Shown one piece after another: positions 34,921 through 43,910 of a DNA stretch of 64,000 bases (positions are counted from its first letter, which is position 1; each line of letters starts with the position of its first letter). Position numbers and translations under genes: made by a program. Where the stretch lies: NCBI GenBank assembly GCA_947503305.1, contig CANNDF010000001.1, positions 868,001-932,000 of the forward strand, in the 5' to 3' direction. The notes beneath the pieces were generated by a model, which had not been told where the DNA came from, did no database searches, and saw nothing but the letters and a program-made list of their open reading frames with translations. The DNA is from an uncultured Dokdonia sp. Its GTDB lineage: Bacteria > Bacteroidota > Bacteroidia > Flavobacteriales > Flavobacteriaceae.

Positions 34921-36246
34921 TTATTTCTTATATTTTAACTCTTTTGCATCAATGCGATAATCCCATACTTTCTGACCCTTACTATCAAAAATAGTGAGTA
35001 ATAGCGTACGATCTGTACGGGGTCCAGATACATTTACAAGTCCAAAATTACGTTGGTAATATGTTTTATCTTTTACTTGATGGGTATTGCCTTCGTCACG
35101 TGCTTTATGGGTTCCTGCAGTAAGGGGTGAGCAGGTAATATCTATAAGAGGGTAAGCATCGGGGCGTTCCATACGAGAGATTTCTGTATGATGACGGTCC
35201 CCACTCATAAAGATTACGCCTTCTATTTTTTCGGCAGCAATACGATCTAACAAACGTTTACGGGCTTCGGGATAAGTAGCTACATTTTCATACACAGCAG
35301 CATCACTGATGGTCTGCCCCCCTACACATACAACTTTAAAAGAAGCCTTACTTGAGGTAAGGGCATCAATAAGCCAGTCTAATTGTGTATCTCCCAGATA
35401 GTCTTTGTTAGGATCAAGACTGCGGTTAGGCGCCCGATGATATCGGTTGTCCATCATAAAAAACTCGACATCATTCCATAAAAAATGACTGGTAATACCT
35501 CCTTCTCCTGTAACATCGGTATTGAGATTTCCCCAGTAATCATTAAAGGCTTTTTCGGTAAGCTTTTTATTGGCATAACTACGGTCGGCATCATTTGGGC
35601 CATAGTCATGATCATCCCATGTGGCATAGTGATGTACACTTCCTAGTAAAGGTTGTAATTCAGGAAGTGAGCGGGTATGCCTGTTACGATGTCGAATACC
35701 ACGTTCGGTTAAAAAATCGGGGGTTCGTAAATAGATGTTGTCTCCCAGCCAGACCATAAAATCCGGATCTTTTTCTAAAATATTTCCCAGAATTTCATAA
35801 TTGCCTCCATATGGTTGTGGGCGATCATCTTTGGCTTCATTTATAAAAAAACACGATCCGATGGCAAATGTAAATTCTGGTGGATCTGTACGGAATTGCC
35901 ACAAAGGTTGTGTCTGAAATTCTAAGGAATAGTCTCTTTTTACATACTGGTTATTAAGGTATAATTTGTAGGTATACGTAGTTCCATAGGAAACCTCACT
36001 AGGAAAAAGTTTGGCGATATGATCGCCTTCTTCTGTGGTTTGAACGGTCTTGGTAAATCGTTCCTTTTCGCCTTGAGCAAAATACCCAATCTTTACCTCT
36101 GCAGGAGCTTTAGTTTGTACCCAAATTAATACCTCACGATAATCAGAATACCCAACCATAGGTCCTGATTGTAATATGTCTGCTTGTGCAAAAAGCGAGT
36201 TACTACTTAGTAATAGAACGATCAAAGCAACCAGTATATGTCTCAT
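34921..36246 (-). CDS. PhoD-type alkaline phosphatase family protein
   Basis: A 441-residue exported protein with a signal peptide ending NSLFAQ. Residues 22-110 form a fibronectin-like N-terminal domain. The metallophosphoesterase core then shows IGSCFFINEA, VWLGDNIY, TWDDHDYGPND, FMMDNRYHR and FMSGDRHH, the metal-ligand motifs of the PhoD family. It would hydrolyse phosphomonoesters or diesters in the periplasm or outside. No phosphate-regulation site was recognised. It is transcribed divergently from the next gene, with 97 bases between. Confidence 0.9.
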   Translation of the reverse strand: MRHILVALIVLLLSSNSLFAQADILQSGPMVGYSDYREVLIWVQTKAPAEVKIGYFAQGEKERFTKTVQTTEEGDHIAKLFPSEVSYGTTYTYKLYLNNQYVKRDYSLEFQTQPLWQFRTDPPEFTFAIGSCFFINEAKDDRPQPYGGNYEILGNILEKDPDFMVWLGDNIYLRTPDFLTERGIRHRNRHTRSLPELQPLLGSVHHYATWDDHDYGPNDADRSYANKKLTEKAFNDYWGNLNTDVTGEGGITSHFLWNDVEFFMMDNRYHRAPNRSLDPNKDYLGDTQLDWLIDALTSSKASFKVVCVGGQTISDAAVYENVATYPEARKRLLDRIAAEKIEGVIFMSGDRHHTEISRMERPDAYPLIDITCSPLTAGTHKARDEGNTHQVKDKTYYQRNFGLVNVSGPRTDRTLLLTIFDSKGQKVWDYRIDAKELKYKK

Positions 36247-36343
36247 AAGAAGTGTATTTTACACAAAATTGATAAAAACAAATGAGATATGTATTATTAA
36301 ATGGTCAAGTCTTCTATTTTTAAAATAGTGTATATTTATAATC

Positions 36344-37264
36344 ATGACCTGCCATCGATTTACATTATGTATCGTACTTTTTTTGAGTAGTCTTACTACC
36401 TTGTTTTCACAATCCTATGTCGATCTTGTAAAAATAAGATATGGGACTGTCTATAATGCAGGGTTTGAAAATACTACTGCCGAAACTAATGCCATTCTTT
36501 TTGATGTGGCGACTACGTTTCCGATCGTTGTCAATGATAAGATTGCTATAATTACTGGAGTGGATGCTGTACGCCAGGAAGTTGACCTTTTTCCTAATGG
36601 AAATGCAGTAACATTGGGCTCTATTACTGCAAAAATAGGAGTGTCATGGAAACATAGTGAGCAGTGGTCTGGGACCTATATATTACTTCCAAAAATCGCT
36701 AGCGAAGATTTTCGTACGGATGGAGATGCTTTCTTTTTTGGAGGTTTTGGATTACTTAAATACCAAAAGAGTGCGCGTATGCAATATCGTTTTGGGATCT
36801 ATGCGAGTAGTGAGGGTTTTGGAGCTCTTGTGACTCCTGTTCTAGGGCTTTATTATCAAAGCGAAGATAATCACTGGGAAGTGACAGCAAACCTTCCTAT
36901 CAATGGGGATGTCAATTATCGTTTTAATCCTGGAGTTACCGTTGGTTTTGGGTTTCAGGCACCTATACGATCGTATCGATTGCGATCTACGACTCTGACG
37001 CCAGATTTCTATACGCAAACACAGAATATTGAGGTAGGTCCTTATATCCAAAATAGTTTTTTAGGAGAAAAAATACTACTTCGACTACAAGTAGGGTACG
37101 CTAGTATAGATTATGAAGTCTATCAGGAGGGAGATACTTTACCTTTGCGAGTAGCTGCTTTTGAGTTTGGAGATGATCGCAATCGCTTTAATCCAGAAAT
37201 GACAGGAAATTTCTTCTTACGAATAGGTGCCATCTATCGATTTCATCTGCCTACGAAAAAATAA
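36344..37264 (+). CDS. outer-membrane beta-barrel protein (DUF6268-like)
   Basis: A 306-residue protein with a signal peptide ending TLFSQ. The rest is alternating amphipathic strands (WSGTYILLPKIASEDF, FFFGGFGLLKYQ, YRFGIYASSEGFGALVTPVLGLYYQ) ending IGAIYRFHLPTKK, an outer-membrane barrel pattern close to DUF6268. Function is unknown. TATATTTA at 36331-36338 is a possible -7 box so close to the ATG that the transcript would be nearly leaderless. Confidence 0.65.
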   Translation: MTCHRFTLCIVLFLSSLTTLFSQSYVDLVKIRYGTVYNAGFENTTAETNAILFDVATTFPIVVNDKIAIITGVDAVRQEVDLFPNGNAVTLGSITAKIGVSWKHSEQWSGTYILLPKIASEDFRTDGDAFFFGGFGLLKYQKSARMQYRFGIYASSEGFGALVTPVLGLYYQSEDNHWEVTANLPINGDVNYRFNPGVTVGFGFQAPIRSYRLRSTTLTPDFYTQTQNIEVGPYIQNSFLGEKILLRLQVGYASIDYEVYQEGDTLPLRVAAFEFGDDRNRFNPEMTGNFFLRIGAIYRFHLPTKK

Positions 37265-37312
37265 AGATAGTTCCATTAGAAAACCTATCTTTAATTATAT
37301 AACCATTTATAG

Positions 37313-38059
37313 ATGAAACAAATAAGATTTTTTTTAATCGGATTGGTAAGTGTCTTTTCGTTAGAGATACATGCGCAAGAACCTATTCTTTTTGAAGGAA
37401 GGTGGATTTTAGAATCTTTATTTATAGATGGAGAAACATTTTTCCCACCTTCCAACCCTGAAGTCCAATTTATAGACCTTTTGTTTGAAGAAGATAATGG
37501 CAATCTAGATACTATTATTGGATGTGTATGTGATTGTTTTGCAGGAGAAGTGACGTTTCAAGAAGGAAATGGGTCACCACCCACTTTTATTATTGCTAAT
37601 TATACAGAAACACTAGGAGGGTGTTTTGGGTCTGACGAGGAGGTTGCTGAAAATACTGATTTTCAGAACAGATACTTTACATTTTATGAATCCTCCATAG
37701 CAGATCCTTTTGAATATATAATTGTTTTTTTAGGGGATAATGTGAGTTTGGAGGTATATTCTTCTAGTGGGGATGTAGCTATTTATGGAAATCCCTCTTT
37801 ATCTGTTCAGGATTTTATAACACCTACGGTTTCTATATTTCCTAATCCTATAGAAGATGTTTTAAACATTACATCAGATACTGCTATTGGAGCTTATCGT
37901 ATGACTATTTTTGATCTTTATGGAAGAAAAGTATCTATTTCTGAAATAGCCTCTACTAACCATGAGATACACACTCAAGATTGGGGAAGTGGGATCTATT
38001 TACTGCAAATAGAACGTACTAACGGTATTACTACCACCAAGAAACTCATAAAAAAATAA
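37313..38059 (+). CDS. T9SS-secreted protein with type A sorting domain
   Basis: A 248-residue protein with a signal peptide ending IHAQE and a C-terminal type A sorting domain from about residue 175: SIFPNPIEDVLNI, YRMTIFDLYGRKV, WGSGIYLLQIE and a final TKKLIKK. That domain directs export by the type IX secretion system and attachment to the cell surface. The mature part is a small domain of about 140 residues with a Cys-rich stretch (GCVCDC) and resembles lipocalin-like or heat-shock META-type proteins only loosely. Function is unknown. Confidence 0.8.
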   Translation: MKQIRFFLIGLVSVFSLEIHAQEPILFEGRWILESLFIDGETFFPPSNPEVQFIDLLFEEDNGNLDTIIGCVCDCFAGEVTFQEGNGSPPTFIIANYTETLGGCFGSDEEVAENTDFQNRYFTFYESSIADPFEYIIVFLGDNVSLEVYSSSGDVAIYGNPSLSVQDFITPTVSIFPNPIEDVLNITSDTAIGAYRMTIFDLYGRKVSISEIASTNHEIHTQDWGSGIYLLQIERTNGITTTKKLIKK

Positions 38060-38231
38060 GAGGATACTCTTCTTTTGAGAATATATAGTGTCTTAAGGTA
38101 AAAATGACAAGAAATGTTAAATCCCTCCCAAATGTTAAATTTGACATACGATTTATTTTAACACTTCCGTTTCAGAAATAACCACATCAATTATCTTATT
38201 TCAATTATTTAGTAATCTGTTTAAAATCAGC

Positions 38232-38239
38232 TAACTTTA
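38232..38239 (+). promoter_or_regulatory. possible -7 element before the macroglobulin gene
   Basis: TAACTTTA differs from TAnnTTTG at one base and lies 77 bases before the ATG at 38317. The surrounding 257 bases (38060-38316) hold no other gene that I can see. Confidence 0.3.
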
Positions 38240-38316
38240 AGCTTGATATTGAACACCCCTTTCTAAAATTCTTTTTTCTTTGAAAATAGAATGACGATAG
38301 GAAAACACCATCAATT

Positions 38317-41300
38317 ATGCGCAACATCCATCTTGCTCTGACTGTCGTCCTATGCTTTTTTTTAAGCAATTGTGACATCAAAAAAAAGGAAGTAAACCCT
38401 ACTGACAATCTCTTTGCTTTCAAAGAATACATTGCTTATACGACCAGTGGTAGGCAGTCGGTTGCCAGCACGATCAATATCCAGATGGCAAAAGCGCTTA
38501 CGCAGTTTGAACTGGATCAAGAGATTCCCTCTAGTTTGATCAAAGTAAGTCCTAAAATTTCTGGAAAGCTTAAGGTTTATAACCAGCGATCACTGCAGTT
38601 TACACCAGATGAAAATTTAGATCCGGATACTTCGTATAAAATTACAGTAAAGTTGGATCAACTCTATGATGATGTGCCTAAAAATAAGCGGTCTTTTTCT
38701 TTTGAGATTAAAACTATAGCCCCAGATTTTAATGTAAACCTATATGCATTACAATCGTATGATAAAAACTATCAATATGTAGAGGGTCAGATAGAGGGTG
38801 CCGATGTGATCGCTTTCGCGAAAGCGAAACAACTTATATCCGTAGTCCAAAACGGGAAACCTGTCTCTATAAAATGGACAGGAGGTGATCCAATAGCTCG
38901 TTACTATAGCTTTAGAATCGATAGTATCACGAGAGGGGAAGATGACTCAAAAGTTCAAGTCTCATGGGATGGGAAATCAATAGGAGCACGTAAAACCAAA
39001 GGGAGTAATGAACTTCTTATTCCTGGGCGTAATAATTTTAAAATTGTAGATGTAGATAAAACCAGAGGAGCAAATGCATCGCTGGCAATTAATTTTTCGG
39101 ATCCGATAGAAGAATCGCAAGATTTTAAAGGGTTGGTCACAATGCAACGATCTGGAGATATACGGTTTGAAGTAGATGGAAATGTACTATATGTATATCC
39201 GGAAAACCGTATCGTAGGCAATACCTTAGTAGAAGTATTTCAAGGGATCAAAAGTATTGATGGGTACAAACTCAAAGAGCGGTTTTCTGAAACCTTATCT
39301 TTTGAACAGTTAAAACCTGCGCTTAGAACAGTGACAAATGGAGTTATTTTACCAAATTCTGGGAGTACTCCGTTTTATTTTGAGGCTGTAAACTTAAGTC
39401 ATGTGGATGTCCGAATTATAAAAATATATGAAGATAATGTTCTCGATTATTTACAGACGACATCATTTAATAGTAATAACTCCTATGACCTAAAACGAGT
39501 AGGAAGGCGTATTGCAAAGAAAACCATTACCCTTAAGAACAAAGATTTTGGGGATAGTCAGTGGCGTGCACATGGAATTGACCTTTCAAAGATATTTAAA
39601 GCAGATCCAGGAGCATTGTATCGTGTTGAAGTGAGTTTTAAGAATGATTATGTAATATTCGAATGTAACGATGATACATCAGAAAATATAGAAGAAGATG
39701 CATATGATGAATATTATGAAGACGATTATTACTATGGAGATGAATATACTGAAGTCAAAAGCACAGATGAGGACGAACGGGAAGAACAGTATTGGGATAA
39801 TCGTATTTATAACTGGCGCAATCAAGTGTATAACTGGAGACAAGAAGACAACCCATGCCATGCTGCTTATTACCAAGACAATAAATTTATTAGAAGTAAT
39901 ATTCTTGGTTCGGATCTGGGACTTATTGTAAAAAAAGGAAAAGACAATAGCTATCATTTTACAGCGACAGATCTCATTACTACTACTCCTGAAGCCAATA
40001 CAAAAGTGACATTATATAACTATCAAAAACAACCTATAGGTTCTGTCATTACTGAAGCTACAGGATTTGCTAGTATAAAGCCTACAGGGTTTCCAGTATT
40101 TGCGGTAGCTCAAAAAGGAAGTAATTATGCCTATTTAAAACTAGAAGATGGTAATTCATTGTCCATGAGTACATTTGATATCTCTGGAAAAGAATTACAA
40201 AAAGGATTAAAAGGCTTCTCCTATACCGAACGAGGAGTGCACCGTCCCGGAGATAGTATCCACTATACATTTGTTCTTAATGATGAGAACAATCCACTAC
40301 CTCAAGGGCATCCTGTAAAATTAGAAGTTACTGATGCCAGAGGGAAGCTAGTATATAGAAATGTACAAACGTTAAGAGATACGGGACAGCAAGAGGATAC
40401 AGGAGGAGGCTTTTATTATTTTCCAATCTCTACAACTCAAACCGCACCTACAGGCAACTGGAATGCAATGATCAGTGTAGGTGGGGCTAAGTTTTCAAAA
40501 ACAATAAAAGTTGAAACGATAAAACCCAACCGATTAAAAGTACACTTAGATTTTAAAGAAGATATTATAACGGCGAGTGGCAATCTGGAAGGAAATGCAA
40601 AAGTGACCTGGCTACATGGTGCTCCTGCTCGTAATCTTACCATTAAAACAGATGCTACAATTCGAAGTTCTTCTAGTAGTTTTACAACCTATCCTACGTA
40701 TAATTTTATAGACCCTATCCGTAGCTTTAACGAGGTAGACATTCCTATTCTTGATGGATCATTAAATACAGAAGGTACGATCGCAATTACCAAAAAACTG
40801 AGACTAAGTAAGCGTGCTCCTGGGATGCTTAAAGCTACTTTTGTGACAAAAGCCTATGAGGGTGGTGGTGATTTTTCATTAGATGTAGTCACTAAAGATA
40901 TTGCTCCTTTTGATCATTTTGTAGGCTTACGATCTCCTAAAGGGAGAGCTTATGGAAGTTATTTTACTGATGAAGATATTAGGTTTGATGTCGTTTCTAC
41001 AGATGCAAAAGGTAAAGCACAAGGAGGTAGAAAATTAAAAGTCAAAGTGTATAAAATGGCATGGCGCTGGTGGTGGAATAGAGGTCGGGATAACTATTCT
41101 AGTTATGAGAGTGGATCTGTTCATATTCCAATGAAAGATTTTGAAATTACTACAGGTAGTAATGGAAAGATCGATTTTGATATTCAAATTCCAGAACGGG
41201 AGAGTGGTCGCTATTTGATCAGAGTTATTGATGAAAAAAGCGGTCATGCTACAGGTCGAATTGCTTATTTCTATCGTAATTGGAGTGGATTGCAACGGGA

Positions 41301-43908
41301 TTCAGAAAGTGCAAAAATGCTTATTTTTTCTGCCAATAAAGACGCGTATCAAGTGGGCGATATTGCGACCATCACGTTTCCTTCAAGTACCTCGGGACGC
41401 GCATTAATAAGTATAGAAAACGGCACACAAGTACTCGATAGTCAGTGGGTAGAAACACAGCAAGGAGAAACGCAATTTGAGATACCTATTACAGCTCAAA
41501 TGGCGCCTAATGTTTATGTGAATATAGCGCTATTGCAGCCTCATGAACAAACTAAAAATGATCTTCCTATCCGTTTATATGGTGTGATTCCATTACTGGT
41601 AGAAGATCAAAATACGATACTCAAACCTGAGATAACAATGCCAGATGTACTTGAGCCAGAAACATCTTATACTATAAAAATACGTGAGGCTAATGCACGA
41701 TCTATGACGTATACAATAGCTGTGGTAGATGAAGGACTCTTAGACCTTACACGATTTAAAACGCCTGCGATTCATTCCCATTTTTACAGTCGTGAAGCCT
41801 TAGGAGTAAAAACCTTTGATATGTTTGATTATGTAATAGGAGCTTATTCTGGTAGTGTAGATAATATATATGCCATAGGAGGAGGTGATGCCGCAAATGC
41901 TGCAAAAAACAGAAAGGCAGAACGCTTTAAACCCGTAGTCACCTATATTGGTCCATTTGTATTAAATGCAAACCAAACTCAAACGCATACACTTACGATG
42001 CCTAATTATGTAGGATCGGTACGTGCAATGGTTGTTGCAGGAGATCCTACAAATGCCGCTTATGGATCTACCGAAAAAACAGTACCCGTTCGTAAACCGT
42101 TAATGGTATTAGGTTCGCTTCCGCGAAAATTGTCTCCCGGTGAGCATGTGACCTTGCCTGTTACTGTTTTTGCAATGGAACCGCAGATAAAACAAGCAAA
42201 AATTACCATAAAAACATCTGATGCTTTTGAAGCGACAGAGGCCATAACAAAAACCATTCGTTTTTCTGAAGTAGGAGAAAAAATTGTTCCTTTTGAGTTT
42301 GATATCATAGGGAGTAGTGGTATTCAAAAATTAGAAATTATTGCAGAGGGTCACGGAGAAAGGGCCACGTATGATGTCGAAATTGATGTTGAAAATCCAA
42401 ACCCTATTACACAAAGACTTAAAGATTATGAATTGCCTCCGTCAGATACAAAAACAATAACGTATACTGCTTTTGGAGAAGCAGGGACCAATGCAACGGC
42501 GATAGAATTTTCTACATTACCTCCTATGGATTTTACAAAACGGATGCAGTACTTGATCCGTTACCCTCATGGATGTGTAGAGCAAACGACCTCTAGTGTA
42601 TTTCCACAGTTATTCTTGGATGATATTTTTGATCTTACCTATGAGCAAAAGCAGGAATCCCAGGAGAATATTAAAAAGGGGATCAAACGCTTAGGATATT
42701 TTCAAAACGCAGATGGAGGTCTTGGATATTGGCAAGGAGAATCAAAAGCAGATGCTTGGGGGACTTCATATGCAGGGCATTTTATGATAGAAGCCCAAAA
42801 GAAAGGATATGCATTGCCACTTACATTTATAAGTAACTGGTTACGTTTTCAAAAGAAAACAGCGCGAGAATGGCGTTATGGGCAAGAAAATTATAATACT
42901 ACGCTTACACAAGCCTACCGACTATATACACTTGCTCTTGCAGGGCAACCTGATCTTGCATCTATGAATCGCTTACGCGAAAATAGAAACCTAAGTAATG
43001 ATAGCAAATGGCGACTTGCAATGGCATATGCGCTGGCTGGTCAAGATAGAATAGCACAACAACTGGCAGGTACTGCAAATATAGATTTTACTCCAGATAG
43101 ACATAATTATCATACCTATGGTTCTGTATTTCGTAATCAGGCAATGGCTCTAGAAACCATGGTAGTTCTTGGAGATCCTAAACAAAAAAATCTTGCTGTT
43201 TCGATTTCTAAAATACTTTCTTCAAATCGCTGGTTAAGTACACAAGAAACTAGTTATGCTCTGCTAGCCATGGGGAAAATGGTAATAAAAAATGGAGGAA
43301 AAGCACTCAAACTTTCTTATACTATTAATGGAAAACAACAAACGATTGATACCCAACAAGCTATTGCACTGCGCGAGTTAGGAAAATCTGACGGGGTTCA
43401 AACAATGACAATTACCAATGAAAAAGAGAATGTAGTCTATTTACGTCTTGTACAAAGTGGGAAATTGCCTCTGGGAGAAGAATTGGCAACCCACAGTAAA
43501 CTTGCTGTAACAACTGCATTTGTAGATGGTAATGGAAAGCAGATAGATATTTCTGAATTGAAACAAGGGGAAGAATTTGTGGCTAAAATAAGGGTGAGTA
43601 ATGATAGTCGTGATTATGTAAATAATGTAGCGCTTACTCAAATATTCCCATCTGGGTGGGAAATTGTAAATACCCGTTTTGCAGATGTAGATGGGAGTAC
43701 AGATAGTAATGCACGTTATACAGATATACGTGATGACCGAGTCAACTTTTATTTTGATATCTCAAAAGGGAGTACAAAAACCTTTACCGTACGCCTCAAC
43801 GCATCGTATTTAGGAAACTATTACTTGCCAGGTACGCAAGTAGAAGCTATGTATGATAATACCTATTACGCACGTAACCAAGGACAATGGGTAGATGTCA
43901 AAAAGTAA
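38317..43908 (+). CDS. alpha-2-macroglobulin family lipoprotein
   Basis: A 1863-residue protein with a lipobox FLSNC near residue 20. It has the YfhM/MagD order: N-terminal MG domains, an acidic low-complexity stretch of Asp, Glu and Tyr near 460-485, MG2 (GFSYTERGVHRPGDSIHYTF), the AVVDEGLLDLT region, and a thioester domain with CVEQ at 1420-1423, so the thioester is intact. It traps proteases that enter the periplasm. The downstream pbpC is its usual partner, starting 2 bases later. A palindrome copy at 38811-38826 encodes AFAKA in frame. Confidence 0.93.
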   Translation: MRNIHLALTVVLCFFLSNCDIKKKEVNPTDNLFAFKEYIAYTTSGRQSVASTINIQMAKALTQFELDQEIPSSLIKVSPKISGKLKVYNQRSLQFTPDENLDPDTSYKITVKLDQLYDDVPKNKRSFSFEIKTIAPDFNVNLYALQSYDKNYQYVEGQIEGADVIAFAKAKQLISVVQNGKPVSIKWTGGDPIARYYSFRIDSITRGEDDSKVQVSWDGKSIGARKTKGSNELLIPGRNNFKIVDVDKTRGANASLAINFSDPIEESQDFKGLVTMQRSGDIRFEVDGNVLYVYPENRIVGNTLVEVFQGIKSIDGYKLKERFSETLSFEQLKPALRTVTNGVILPNSGSTPFYFEAVNLSHVDVRIIKIYEDNVLDYLQTTSFNSNNSYDLKRVGRRIAKKTITLKNKDFGDSQWRAHGIDLSKIFKADPGALYRVEVSFKNDYVIFECNDDTSENIEEDAYDEYYEDDYYYGDEYTEVKSTDEDEREEQYWDNRIYNWRNQVYNWRQEDNPCHAAYYQDNKFIRSNILGSDLGLIVKKGKDNSYHFTATDLITTTPEANTKVTLYNYQKQPIGSVITEATGFASIKPTGFPVFAVAQKGSNYAYLKLEDGNSLSMSTFDISGKELQKGLKGFSYTERGVHRPGDSIHYTFVLNDENNPLPQGHPVKLEVTDARGKLVYRNVQTLRDTGQQEDTGGGFYYFPISTTQTAPTGNWNAMISVGGAKFSKTIKVETIKPNRLKVHLDFKEDIITASGNLEGNAKVTWLHGAPARNLTIKTDATIRSSSSSFTTYPTYNFIDPIRSFNEVDIPILDGSLNTEGTIAITKKLRLSKRAPGMLKATFVTKAYEGGGDFSLDVVTKDIAPFDHFVGLRSPKGRAYGSYFTDEDIRFDVVSTDAKGKAQGGRKLKVKVYKMAWRWWWNRGRDNYSSYESGSVHIPMKDFEITTGSNGKIDFDIQIPERESGRYLIRVIDEKSGHATGRIAYFYRNWSGLQRDSESAKMLIFSANKDAYQVGDIATITFPSSTSGRALISIENGTQVLDSQWVETQQGETQFEIPITAQMAPNVYVNIALLQPHEQTKNDLPIRLYGVIPLLVEDQNTILKPEITMPDVLEPETSYTIKIREANARSMTYTIAVVDEGLLDLTRFKTPAIHSHFYSREALGVKTFDMFDYVIGAYSGSVDNIYAIGGGDAANAAKNRKAERFKPVVTYIGPFVLNANQTQTHTLTMPNYVGSVRAMVVAGDPTNAAYGSTEKTVPVRKPLMVLGSLPRKLSPGEHVTLPVTVFAMEPQIKQAKITIKTSDAFEATEAITKTIRFSEVGEKIVPFEFDIIGSSGIQKLEIIAEGHGERATYDVEIDVENPNPITQRLKDYELPPSDTKTITYTAFGEAGTNATAIEFSTLPPMDFTKRMQYLIRYPHGCVEQTTSSVFPQLFLDDIFDLTYEQKQESQENIKKGIKRLGYFQNADGGLGYWQGESKADAWGTSYAGHFMIEAQKKGYALPLTFISNWLRFQKKTAREWRYGQENYNTTLTQAYRLYTLALAGQPDLASMNRLRENRNLSNDSKWRLAMAYALAGQDRIAQQLAGTANIDFTPDRHNYHTYGSVFRNQAMALETMVVLGDPKQKNLAVSISKILSSNRWLSTQETSYALLAMGKMVIKNGGKALKLSYTINGKQQTIDTQQAIALRELGKSDGVQTMTITNEKENVVYLRLVQSGKLPLGEELATHSKLAVTTAFVDGNGKQIDISELKQGEEFVAKIRVSNDSRDYVNNVALTQIFPSGWEIVNTRFADVDGSTDSNARYTDIRDDRVNFYFDISKGSTKTFTVRLNASYLGNYYLPGTQVEAMYDNTYYARNQGQWVDVKK
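38811..38826. repeat. TTTCGCGAAA palindrome inside the macroglobulin gene
   Basis: CGCTTTCGCGAAAGCG, perfect over 16 bases and read as IAFAKAK in a loop-like part of an N-terminal MG domain. Confidence 0.85.
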
Positions 43909-43910
43909 AT